9,071 bases of DNA from Fimbriimonadales bacterium (GTDB lineage Bacteria > Armatimonadota > Fimbriimonadia > Fimbriimonadales > GBS-DC), in NCBI GenBank assembly GCA_025060055.1, contig JANXCK010000043.1, positions 1 to 9,071 of the forward strand. Reading direction: 5' to 3'. Within the stretch, counting starts at the first letter, position 1. The number at the start of each line of letters is the position of its first letter. A program made the translations under genes and the position numbers. The notes under the pieces are model-generated. The model saw nothing but the letters and a program-made list of their open reading frames with translations, had not been told where the DNA came from and searched no databases. Shown in pieces: positions 1-5,808 of the stretch.

Positions 1-24
1 AGGAACGCTGATGTCGATAATCAT
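1..24 (-). CDS. Start of a further gene, cut by the window edge
   Basis: On the minus strand an ATG at 24-22 overlaps the TAA stop of the VWA gene (26-24) by one base, giving TAATG. It opens a frame of eight codons, MIIDISVP, that runs off the window. A GAGG sequence lies 4 bases before this ATG, a workable ribosome binding site. The overlap is typical of translational coupling inside an operon, so this product is probably made together with the VWA protein. Eight residues are too few to name a family. It could be a chance ATG, but the combination of overlap, spacing and GAGG makes a real start the better reading. Confidence 0.45.
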
Positions 25-1379
25 TATGCCTCGCGCTTACCCTGCTCCAAGTTGACCAGCGTGCCCATCAGCGTCTTCTCGGCGGTGTTCGTGTCTTGGC
101 TCTGCAAGGCACGAATCGCTTGGGTCACTTCCTGCGCCTCGTGCGTGCGTCCCTGACTGAGCAGAATCGCCTGCGTGCGTTGTAGCTCCATCAGTGCTTG
201 CGTGCGATCCAGCTGGTGCGCTCGCATCCCCATGATTGTTTTCTCTAAGGCGCGGGAGGCGACGGCGACCTGCAGTTCGTTCGCCACGCGCGGGTCTTGC
301 GGCTGATTGGCTAACGCGGGGTCTGTGGTGAACTCCATCACGGCGTCGGCAGTAAGGGTCTCCATCCGCCCCGTCACGATGTCGTCCCAGTGAAGGCTGA
401 CTTTCGCGATTCGATAAACCCCTGCGGGGTGGTTCGGGAACTCCAGCTCCAGAAGGGGATTGAGCGTGCTGCCGCGTTCCACATCGACCAGAGCGAGCGT
501 GGCAGTGCGCCCCTGCAGGGTGAGTTCCCCGCCGAATGCCTGACGCACCTGCACCCAGCGTGCCAGCTGCACCTCCAGCTTCGGATTGCGTGCCACCACA
601 GTCATCAGGCGTACCAGCTCCTGCTGGAACACCTCAGGGATTTTGTGAGGCTGGTCTATATAGTAGTATTTGCCGCCGCTGCGCCGTGCGATTCCCGCCA
701 GTAGCTCCTCGTTGTAATCGGGTCCGAAGCCCAGCGCGGTGATGTGGAACCCGAACTCTTTCGCACGCGCGGCAGCCCCCACGATTGTCGCAAAATCTTT
801 GATCCCGACCGTCGGCTCGCCGTCCGTGAGCAGAATCAGGTGCGCCTGATGGCTCGGCAAGTTCACGGAGGTAATCTGCTGCACGCCAAGCACCAGCGCG
901 TCGTACAGGTTGGTGGTGTCGCCTACTGTAAGGCGCATAATGTGGTCTTTCACCAGCTGCTTGTTGATGATTTTGCGCGGGGGCATCACGACATCGACGG
1001 TGTCGGAAAAGGTCACGATTGACAGCACATCGTGTTCGGTGAGTTGGTCTACCAAGTAGGCGCAGGCTTGCTTGGCGTACTCGAAGGGCGCGCCTTCCAT
1101 CGAGCCGCTGCGGTCTAACACGAGGCACAGGTTCAGCGGGGCGCGCCCTGTGGCGGTCTGCACGGCGCGGATAAGTACGAGCAACCCCTCACGAGCGATG
1201 CTCTGCGCCAGCGCGTACCGCCTGCCCAGCACCACTTCCATGCTGAGCGAGGGTTGCGCGGGCATCCCTGCCCAGCTCGGCACGGCTTGCGTGCGGTTGG
1301 GGTCAATCACGGGCATCTGCATCGCCTGCGTGCGGTTTGGGTCGCCCAACGCGCCCATCTGCTGCGTCCGATCCATCAT
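24..1379 (-). CDS. VWA-domain protein with repeated RTQA motifs at both ends
   Basis: About 451 residues, with no signal peptide or membrane segment, so probably cytoplasmic. The von Willebrand factor A domain covers roughly residues 82-265 (numbering from an upstream GTG, two residues earlier). Its metal-ion site (MIDAS) looks complete: DRSGS at 91-95, Thr in GDTTNLYDAL near 158, and Asp188 in LLTDGE. Such domains bind protein partners through a divalent metal. Residues 265-355 are beta-rich, as in many bacterial VWA proteins with a C-terminal sandwich; the last 90 residues look helical. The ends carry repeated Thr motifs: DRTQQM, DPNRTQAM, DPNRTQAV near the N-terminus; DRTQAL, QRTQAI, EVTQAI near the C-terminus; plus EKTIMG and EKTLMG. 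These could be kinase sites read by FHA domains (inference). Start: ATG at 1379 or 1376, because AGGTGA lies just upstream; a GTG at 1385 falls inside that motif and is less likely. Specific role unknown. Confidence 0.9.
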   Translation of the reverse strand: MMDRTQQMGALGDPNRTQAMQMPVIDPNRTQAVPSWAGMPAQPSLSMEVVLGRRYALAQSIAREGLLVLIRAVQTATGRAPLNLCLVLDRSGSMEGAPFEYAKQACAYLVDQLTEHDVLSIVTFSDTVDVVMPPRKIINKQLVKDHIMRLTVGDTTNLYDALVLGVQQITSVNLPSHQAHLILLTDGEPTVGIKDFATIVGAAARAKEFGFHITALGFGPDYNEELLAGIARRSGGKYYYIDQPHKIPEVFQQELVRLMTVVARNPKLEVQLARWVQVRQAFGGELTLQGRTATLALVDVERGSTLNPLLELEFPNHPAGVYRIAKVSLHWDDIVTGRMETLTADAVMEFTTDPALANQPQDPRVANELQVAVASRALEKTIMGMRAHQLDRTQALMELQRTQAILLSQGRTHEAQEVTQAIRALQSQDTNTAEKTLMGTLVNLEQGKREA

Positions 1380-1467
1380 TCTCACCTACTCGGTTCGACG
1401 GTTCGACGCAGAGCGCGTCTTTCCTGTTAAGAGTGGCTCAACGAAGCTTTGAGGCACTGAGGCGCTT

Positions 1468-1587
1468 ATACCAATCGGCGTTTCAAATGACGCAATTCGT
1501 CGGCGAGACGCCGGCGCTACGAGCGCGTTCTGCGTCGCGTCGGCGTCCCGCCGACGACATCACGGCGTTTGCTTTGGCGATTGGTAT
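1468..1587. repeat. Palindromic REPIN/MITE-like element, copy 1
   Basis: A 120-bp element bounded by inverted ends ATACCAATCG (1468-1477) and CGATTGGTAT (1578-1587). Inside are two hairpins: GTCGGCG-AGA-CGCCGGC (1499-1515) followed by GCTACG, and GTCGGCG-TCC-CGCCGAC (1540-1556). Its arms match, in reverse orientation, those of the element at 5808-5925. The right end abuts the OPT-like gene exactly: base 1587 is the last base of that gene's TGA. The rest of the gap between the two flanking genes (1386-1467) holds a short GTTCGACG tandem duplication near 1390 and no convincing promoter. Confidence 0.75.
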
Positions 1588-3572
1588 CAGTACGGCAGCA
1601 CAGAGACCGATTTCGCCACCAGCGCCAGCGCAATACCCAGCATGCCAATCAGCCCCATCCCGCAGAAGAATCCTGCCAGCAACACAGGGGCATACCGCGC
1701 CCAGTTCTCCTCGCCGTAGCGTTTCCTGAAGTAGCGATACCCCAGCCACGCGCCCAGCAGTTTGGGCAGCGTGAAGTGCGGCAGCTGCCCCACACCGCTC
1801 ACCAAGCCGTAAAACAGCAACACGGGGAACTTGAAGGCACTGAACAGCCAGTACAGCCCCAGCCCCGACACAAAACCGATGATGATGCGCGGGATGTTCA
1901 GCGCGTTCAACACCACTTCGCGGATTTGGCTCTGCGGCAAGTTCAGCTGCTTCCAGACCGCCTCCATCTGCGCATAGTAGGGCCACATCTTCTGAGCAAA
2001 CGGGAACAGCGGCGACGGAATTGGGCTTGCCTTCCAGAAGAACGCCCAGAACAGGAAACTCGCTAAGAAAATCACGGGCAACATCACCAACTCCGCCTTG
2101 AGGATGCTGCTGAACTTTGTGCCCGTGAGTTCCACTTCGCGGAAGCGTTGGGCTGCCCACCCATGGTCGTAAAGCGGCAAGGGCGCGTACCAGATGTCCA
2201 CCCTCGGATAGCGACTGCTGATAATCGCGACCTCTTTAATGAACGGCACGGACACGCCTTGCGCTGTCAGCCCAATCATGCGGGCGGAAACATAGCTGTT
2301 GAGCGGACTCCAGAGCAGTCCGAAGCCGACCACAATCCACAGCGGGAAATCGGGCACGAGCCAGCGACAGAGGGCGATGTAGGAGACCACCGAGACCGCC
2401 CACACGACGAGCGGGATCCACAGAGGCGGGTCGCCGCGTCCAGGTGGCGGGGTCAGCCCGCGCAGTTGCAGCGATTGGCGCATGCGGTACTCGCGCAGCG
2501 TGCGAACCACCATCCCGACACCGATCACGGCAACAGCCAGTTGCAGCCCCACGATAATCGCCAGCCAGAAGTCCAAATCGGCAGCGAGCTTGGTCTGCAG
2601 CGCGGGCGAGTTCGGCTGCCAGTTCGGAATCAGCCCCGCGTGGTACAGAATCGGGTTTGCCACCACATAGGTCAGCACGGAGCTGATGGCTGCGCCCAGC
2701 AAGATGTGGTACGGCAACACGAAGCCCACCAGCACCTCTCCTAAGTTGATGGAGATGCCGATGATTGCGGTGGGCAGGCTCGCCTCCACGCTCTGCGTCA
2801 GGTCTAAGAACGGGATGGGAATGAGTTGCAGGGCGTTCCCAAACAGCGTACCTGTGAACACGGGGATGCCCACATAGAACAGTCCAAACCCCATTCCGAC
2901 CACCGCGCCTGTGGAGAACACGCCCCAGCGCCACGATTCCTCACGGCTGCCCGCCTCTGCCAGCGCGAGCGCGCCCGACGCTGCCACAGGCGCCAGCGGG
3001 AAGGGCAACTTCTCCACATCGGAGGTCAGCCGAAATAACAGGTAGCCCATGCTCATCCAGCTCGCACGCCCCAAAATCTCTGTGAGGATGAGCAAAAAGA
3101 TGGGCAACGCCCACGCGCTATCGAAAAAGGTGCGCTCACGCAGCGCGGGCGAATCGGGCGCGGGCACCGCCCAGCGGGGCACTTGATCGGCAATCGGCGC
3201 AGCCGGCGCCGACTGCACAAAAAACTGATCCCAAATTTTCCACTGCAACGGTCCGCCCGACAGCCCGTACAGCCCCATCGCTGTGAGCGACGCCGCGATG
3301 TAATACAGCAGATAAATCTCTTGGCGTCGCAGGGGCTGCAACGAGCGGCGCATCACCTCGGCGAACAGCACAATCGTGACCCACTCCGCCGCCGCGCCCA
3401 AGCCAACGCCCGCCACCAGCCCCATGTAGATGCTGCCTGGCAGCATCACAAACGCCACGAACAGAAGCCCCAGAAAGGTCCGAAAAGTGAACCCTTCTTG
3501 GAACCTGTGTTCTTCGGCGGCAACTTCCTCTGCGGTCTGCCGCGCCTTGACTAGCTCGTCCTGTACCGCCAT
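1587..3572 (-). CDS. OPT-like polytopic membrane transporter family protein
   Basis: 661 residues with about 12-16 hydrophobic segments and short charged loops, so an inner-membrane protein. It resembles the oligopeptide transporter (OPT) superfamily and the related bacterial DUF6785/DUF6784 proteins. The cues are the stretch EKLPFPLAPVAASGALALAE (187-206), which is like the OPT motif KLPFPSG..., the motif NSYVSARMIGLTAQG (425-439), and a C-terminal segment LLAGFFCGMGLIGMLG (631-646). OPT members move peptides or metal chelates, but the DUF6785 branch has no known substrate, so I assign none. Residues 1-27 are charged and cytosolic; loops near 110-150 and 510-545 are the longest. The ATG at 3572 is the only start after an in-frame TAG at 3596-3594, yet no ribosome binding site sits at normal spacing; an AGGAG lies about 22 bases upstream. 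The stop codon shares its last base with a palindromic element. Confidence 0.8.
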   Translation of the reverse strand: MAVQDELVKARQTAEEVAAEEHRFQEGFTFRTFLGLLFVAFVMLPGSIYMGLVAGVGLGAAAEWVTIVLFAEVMRRSLQPLRRQEIYLLYYIAASLTAMGLYGLSGGPLQWKIWDQFFVQSAPAAPIADQVPRWAVPAPDSPALRERTFFDSAWALPIFLLILTEILGRASWMSMGYLLFRLTSDVEKLPFPLAPVAASGALALAEAGSREESWRWGVFSTGAVVGMGFGLFYVGIPVFTGTLFGNALQLIPIPFLDLTQSVEASLPTAIIGISINLGEVLVGFVLPYHILLGAAISSVLTYVVANPILYHAGLIPNWQPNSPALQTKLAADLDFWLAIIVGLQLAVAVIGVGMVVRTLREYRMRQSLQLRGLTPPPGRGDPPLWIPLVVWAVSVVSYIALCRWLVPDFPLWIVVGFGLLWSPLNSYVSARMIGLTAQGVSVPFIKEVAIISSRYPRVDIWYAPLPLYDHGWAAQRFREVELTGTKFSSILKAELVMLPVIFLASFLFWAFFWKASPIPSPLFPFAQKMWPYYAQMEAVWKQLNLPQSQIREVVLNALNIPRIIIGFVSGLGLYWLFSAFKFPVLLFYGLVSGVGQLPHFTLPKLLGAWLGYRYFRKRYGEENWARYAPVLLAGFFCGMGLIGMLGIALALVAKSVSVLPY

Positions 3573-3667
3573 CAGGGGAAGCCCGTTCGACGCCTACTCC
3601 TGTGTTCCTGCAAGGGTTCTGCGCAGGCAAGCCGACAGGGGTGTGGAGGAAGGAAATGAGAGGCTCG

Positions 3668-3739
3668 TGGGCCCGGCAGGATTCGAACCTGCGACCAAGC
3701 GGTTATGAGCCGCCCGCTCTGCCGCTGAGCTACAGGCCC
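3668..3739 (-). tRNA. tRNA with anticodon CAU, probably tRNA-Ile2
   Basis: A 72-nt cloverleaf with acceptor GGGCCTG/CGGGCCC, D stem GCTC/GAGC, anticodon stem GGCGG/CCGCT with loop CTCATAA (anticodon CAU), 5-nt variable loop TGGTC, T stem GCAGG/CCTGC with loop TTCGAAT, and discriminator A. No CCA is encoded; the next bases are CGA. CAU could mean Met, but the body resembles E. coli tRNA-Ile2 as I recall it, especially CTCATAA followed by CGCTTGGTCGC. It also has isoleucine identity features: A73, C4-G69, C5-G68, U12-A23 and C29-G41. A tRNA of this kind would need TilS to change C34 to lysidine and would read AUA. Confidence 0.95.
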
Positions 3740-3743
3740 ACGC

Positions 3744-3756
3744 CGCGCTAATTATA
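3744..3756 (-). promoter_or_regulatory. Probable tRNA promoter -10 box
   Basis: A perfect TATAAT on the minus strand (3756-3751) lies 11 bases before the tRNA 5' end and is followed by the GC-rich stretch TAGCGCGGCG, the usual discriminator of stringently controlled stable-RNA promoters. A start near 3744 would leave a leader of only a few bases. No good -35 is seen: the hexamer 17 bases upstream is GGCTCT. The box lies 22 bases past the lipoprotein stop, so the tRNA can be made independently of that gene. Confidence 0.6.
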
Positions 3757-3778
3757 CCCGCCCGTTCGCGCTGAGAGC

Positions 3779-5050
3779 CTAAGGACTCAGCACCTGTTGG
3801 CGTGTGGCGTAGCGCAGCAGGAATCCCGCAGGCGGGTTGGCACCTTGCAGAGCCGCCCAAATCGAGGTCGGATTCACTGTGCTTGGCGCAACCAGCACGC
3901 GCAAGCTTGCACTAAGCGGGACACCGCGCTGCAGCGACCAGTTCGCGTTCCAGCCAGGCAAGTTAGCGAATGCAGGCGAGGTGTAACTCGTCGCATCGCC
4001 GAGCCAGCTTGCGGAAATCAGCACTTGATAGCGCACAGGCTGCGAGTCGCCGCCCAGCTCCAAAAGGTAGCCCCGTACATCCGACTCAGTGTAAGACAGC
4101 CCGACTACGCTCACCGTAACCGCCCCCAGATTGCTTACCGAGAAGGAGGGTTCGACAAGCGGGGCAGGGAGCGTGTAGCTGAGGTTGGAAGGCAGCGACG
4201 AGAGTACTTGGTCAATTCCACGCGCCTCTGTGGTGATGATTCTTACGCGGAATGACTCGCCCGCGCTGAGCAAGTTGTTCGGGATGAGGGGGTAGTTTAC
4301 GCTCGAAAGATTTGGAGCAAGTCCGCCCACGCCGATCACGCTGGCGCGCGCGGCTGACTGCAGAAACACCTGCACGGTAGCGACTTCGTTCGCGCCCACA
4401 TCGAGGTTCGTCACGCCTACATTTCCGCTGCCGACATCAAACACACGGACAATCGCGCCGTCGGTCTGGTTAAAGTTGATGTTGTAGGTCGTGTTGCTGG
4501 AAAAGGTGCGGTTGCGCTGAAGCCAGACACGATTAGGCACGCCGTTTATGAGCCGTACCGCCACGACATCGTAGGTGCCTGGCGGCTGCACACTGAGTTC
4601 GTAACTGCCTGTTGTGAGCTGCGTCGCCTCGCCAATCCCGATAAGTGCCTGCCCGCCGTTCAGTCCCTGCACGGAGCCGCGCACTGTGACGGCGTTAGAC
4701 ACACCGCTGCCACAGCGTGCGCTGAGCTGCGGCGCCTCGCTGACGCTGGTATGCACAACATTGACTGTCGGCTTGGCTTCCCCGCACACATAAGCAATCG
4801 AGTAGCGTCCGTCTGCGGCGGCAACGCGCAAAGTACCGTTGAAGCCTCCTGAGGCGCTAACGACTTGCCATCCGCTGCTTGTTCCATCTTGGAAAGCGAC
4901 CCAACGCGCCCCCTGAATATTAACCGAGATTGGCGAGCCTGGAACTTGCCCGCCATCTCCACCGCCCCCACCTCCGCCACAACCTGCTAAGCTAAGCGCC
5001 CAAACGAGCAGCCCGCTGATACCTGCCCATCCATACAAATTCCTACGCAT
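3779..5050 (-). CDS. Secreted lipoprotein of unknown function
   Basis: 423 residues. The N-terminus is a lipoprotein signal: MRRN, a hydrophobic core of about 15 residues, then lipobox LAGC with Cys24 as the lipidated residue, followed by seven Gly and a short GDGGQVPGSP linker. The mature part is Ser/Thr/Asn/Val-rich with alternating hydrophobic residues, which suggests beta domains. Residues 41-114 may form one small domain starting ARWVAFQDG and holding Cys89 and Cys113, a possible disulfide. A segment near 145-200 (SYELSVQPPGTYDVVAVRL) has the look of a carboxypeptidase-regulatory-like or prealbumin-like beta fold. Two further beta regions follow (200-300, 300-423). I do not recognise the family. 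The ATG is well supported by GGGAGG ending 5 bases upstream. The gene is flanked by the repeat cluster upstream and a separately promoted tRNA downstream, so it is probably transcribed alone. Confidence 0.88.
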   Translation of the reverse strand: MRRNLYGWAGISGLLVWALSLAGCGGGGGGGDGGQVPGSPISVNIQGARWVAFQDGTSSGWQVVSASGGFNGTLRVAAADGRYSIAYVCGEAKPTVNVVHTSVSEAPQLSARCGSGVSNAVTVRGSVQGLNGGQALIGIGEATQLTTGSYELSVQPPGTYDVVAVRLINGVPNRVWLQRNRTFSSNTTYNINFNQTDGAIVRVFDVGSGNVGVTNLDVGANEVATVQVFLQSAARASVIGVGGLAPNLSSVNYPLIPNNLLSAGESFRVRIITTEARGIDQVLSSLPSNLSYTLPAPLVEPSFSVSNLGAVTVSVVGLSYTESDVRGYLLELGGDSQPVRYQVLISASWLGDATSYTSPAFANLPGWNANWSLQRGVPLSASLRVLVAPSTVNPTSIWAALQGANPPAGFLLRYATRQQVLSP

Positions 5051-5055
5051 TCCTA

Positions 5056-5094
5056 CCTCCCGATGCTCAGACCACGACTATTATTGTCGGGAGG
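5056..5094 (-). promoter_or_regulatory. Hairpin that could hide the lipoprotein ribosome binding site
   Basis: Reading the minus strand, CCTCCCGA (5094-5087) is fully complementary to TCGGGAGG (5063-5056), which contains the Shine-Dalgarno sequence of the lipoprotein gene. Pairing gives an 8-bp stem with a 23-base loop. The shorter hairpin CGAC-AATAATA-GTCG uses part of the same upstream arm (the CGA), so the two folds compete. This could be a translational switch or thermosensor. If transcription starts inside the loop, for example from a weak TAATAG -10 there, the upstream arm would be missing from the mRNA and the pairing meaningless. Confidence 0.4.
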
Positions 5095-5159
5095 TTTGCG
5101 CTGAAAGTGGAGACGAGTCAAGCCCTAATAAGGGTGTTCGAAAACTGTCTTCGGGATGC

Positions 5160-5318
5160 GACGGCTGAAGCCGTTCCTGTGCAGACGAAGCCGACCTTCG
5201 TCGGCTCCTTAGCCCGCGCAGGCGGGCTTTGTTTGCATAGGGGGCGACTTTAGTCGCAATCGTTTACAATCAGCGGCGAGACGCCGCCGCTACGGTAGGG
5301 GCGCGGTTGCCGCGCCCC
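5160..5318. repeat. Hairpin repeat cluster A, ending in a head-to-head REP pair
   Basis: Six consecutive hairpins: ACGGCT-GA-AGCCGT (5161-5174), AGCCGAC-CTTC-GTCGGCT (5189-5206), AGCCCGC-GCAG-GCGGGCT (5211-5228), GCGACT-TT-AGTCGC (5244-5257), GCGGCG-AGA-CGCCGC (5273-5287), and GGGGCGCGG-TTG-CCGCGCCCC (5298-5318). The last two form a pair joined by CTAC-G-GTAG (5290-5298), so each hairpin carries a GTAG tag at its base, in opposite directions. That is the layout of bacterial REP doublets. No coding sequence is supported here; the short open frames are translations of the repeats. Diverged copies of the first part occur at 5950-6007. Confidence 0.75.
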
Positions 5319-5358
5319 GTCGTAAACCTTCCTGTAAATTTTTTTTCGGATTTTAGAC

Positions 5359-5523
5359 GGCGTCCCGCCGACGCAGGCGCCTCGTGGCTTGGGCGTCTCG
5401 CCCAAGCACCCGTGACTTGGACAGTCGTGTCCAAGCAAGGGCACGGACACGACTGTCCGTGCCACGCTGCACGGGCTGGAAGCCCGTGCCACGCAGGGGC
5501 GTCGGCGAGACGCCGACGCTACG
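5359..5523. repeat. Hairpin repeat cluster B, five adjacent stem-loops
   Basis: Five back-to-back hairpins: GCTTGGGCG-TCT-CGCCCAAGC (5387-5407), CTTGGACA-GTCG-TGTCCAAG (5416-5435), GGCACGGACA-CGAC-TGTCCGTGCC (5440-5463), GCACGGGCT-GGA-AGCCCGTGC (5469-5489), and GTCGGCG-AGA-CGCCGAC (5501-5517). A weaker GGCG-TCC-CGCC lies at 5359-5369. The first two have GTGG or GTGA on their 5' side; the last three have CCACG or CTACG on their 3' side, the complement of the same tag. The stems differ from one another yet stay paired, which shows the structure is what is conserved. The AT-rich stretch that follows (5524-5592) shows nothing I can name. Confidence 0.75.
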
Positions 5524-5592
5524 AAAGCCCGCTCACATTCTTAAACAGTCTCTAATAAGTCCCTCAAAGGTTAAATCATCCCGTTTTTCGCA

Positions 5593-5653
5593 GGGCGGGT
5601 TGAGAACCCGCCCCTACCCAAAATGCCCTGTAGGGGCGCGTTCCCAACGCGCC
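5593..5653. repeat. Head-to-head REP pair
   Basis: GGGCGGGTT-GAG-AACCCGCCC followed by CTAC (5593-5617), then 12 bases, then GTAG followed by GGCGCGTT-CCC-AACGCGCC (5630-5653). The two GTAG tags face each other, as in the pair at 5290-5298 and the one at 5741-5756. The stems are unrelated in sequence, so the tag and the pairing, not the stem bases, are shared. Confidence 0.7.
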
Positions 5654-5685
5654 TGAAACAGAACGATTCTATGCTGGAGGCACTT
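5630..5685 (+). repeat. 56-bp direct repeat, copy 1
   Basis: This segment and 5753-5808 are both 56 bp and match at 47 positions by eye. Each begins with GTAGGGGCGCGT, forms the REP hairpin, and continues through a spacer containing ATTCTATG to a GGAGG-ACTT end. In this copy the end is the left arm of the large palindrome at 5656-5715. Confidence 0.75.
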
Positions 5686-5715
5686 AAGTGCCTCCATATA
5701 CAATCGTCTCTGTTT
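5656..5715. repeat. 60-bp palindrome
   Basis: Two 30-base arms meet at 5685/5686. The inner 22 bases are a perfect palindrome (TGGAGGCACTT at 5675-5685 and its complement at 5686-5696). The outer arms, AAACAGA...ATTCTATGC and ATATACAAT...TCTGTTT, pair with small offsets and a mismatch. A structure of this size may be prone to cruciform formation. It is not a rho-independent terminator on either strand, as no T-run follows. Confidence 0.75.
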
Positions 5716-5777
5716 GTAGGGCAGCCACAGGGGGCTGCCCCTACAAGCTTGTGTAGGGGCGCGTCCGCGACGCGCCC
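5715..5777. repeat. Head-to-head REP pair with a palindromic spacer
   Basis: The first hairpin, 5715-5745, has GTAGGGCAGCC opposite GGCTGCCCCTAC with one bulged base and a short ACAGG loop; GTAG tags lie on both sides. The second has GTAG at 5753-5756 and stem GGGCGCGT-CCGCG-ACGCGCCC (5757-5777). The join CCCCTACAAGCTTGTGTAGG is itself nearly palindromic around AAGCTT. Confidence 0.65.
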
Positions 5778-5808
5778 AAAACAGGACAATTCTATGTTGG
5801 AGGAACTT
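5753..5808 (+). repeat. 56-bp direct repeat, copy 2, cut at the palindrome centre
   Basis: This is the second copy of the unit at 5630-5685. It ends at GGAGGAACTT, exactly where the palindrome of copy 1 has its centre (CTT/AAG). The expected right arm is absent; the palindromic element at 5808-5925 begins there instead. The CTT is shared between the two possible boundaries, so the join is uncertain by a few bases. Confidence 0.7.

Noticed and set aside
634..1128. A 164-codon frame overlapping the VWA gene on the same strand
   Set aside because: It is an Arg-rich reading of the VWA coding sequence in another frame, without start signals.
2148..2934. Open frames of about 200 codons on both strands inside the OPT-like gene
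   Set aside because: They are shadow frames of a GC-rich membrane-protein gene; their proteins are Arg/His/Gln-rich with no domain, while the 661-codon frame is clearly a real membrane protein.
3668..3739. Elongator tRNA-Met
   Set aside because: The anticodon CAU fits, but the acceptor, D-stem and anticodon-stem identity pairs and the CTCATAA...CGCTTGGTCGC stretch fit tRNA-Ile2 better. The call is not certain without an isotype model.
5298..5346. Intrinsic terminator on the plus strand
   Set aside because: The strong hairpin at 5298-5318 is 20 bases away from the T-run at 5339-5346, and no plus-strand gene ends here.
5387..5523. CRISPR array
   Set aside because: The units are self-paired hairpins of different sequence with only a few bases between them; there are no identical direct repeats with even-length spacers.
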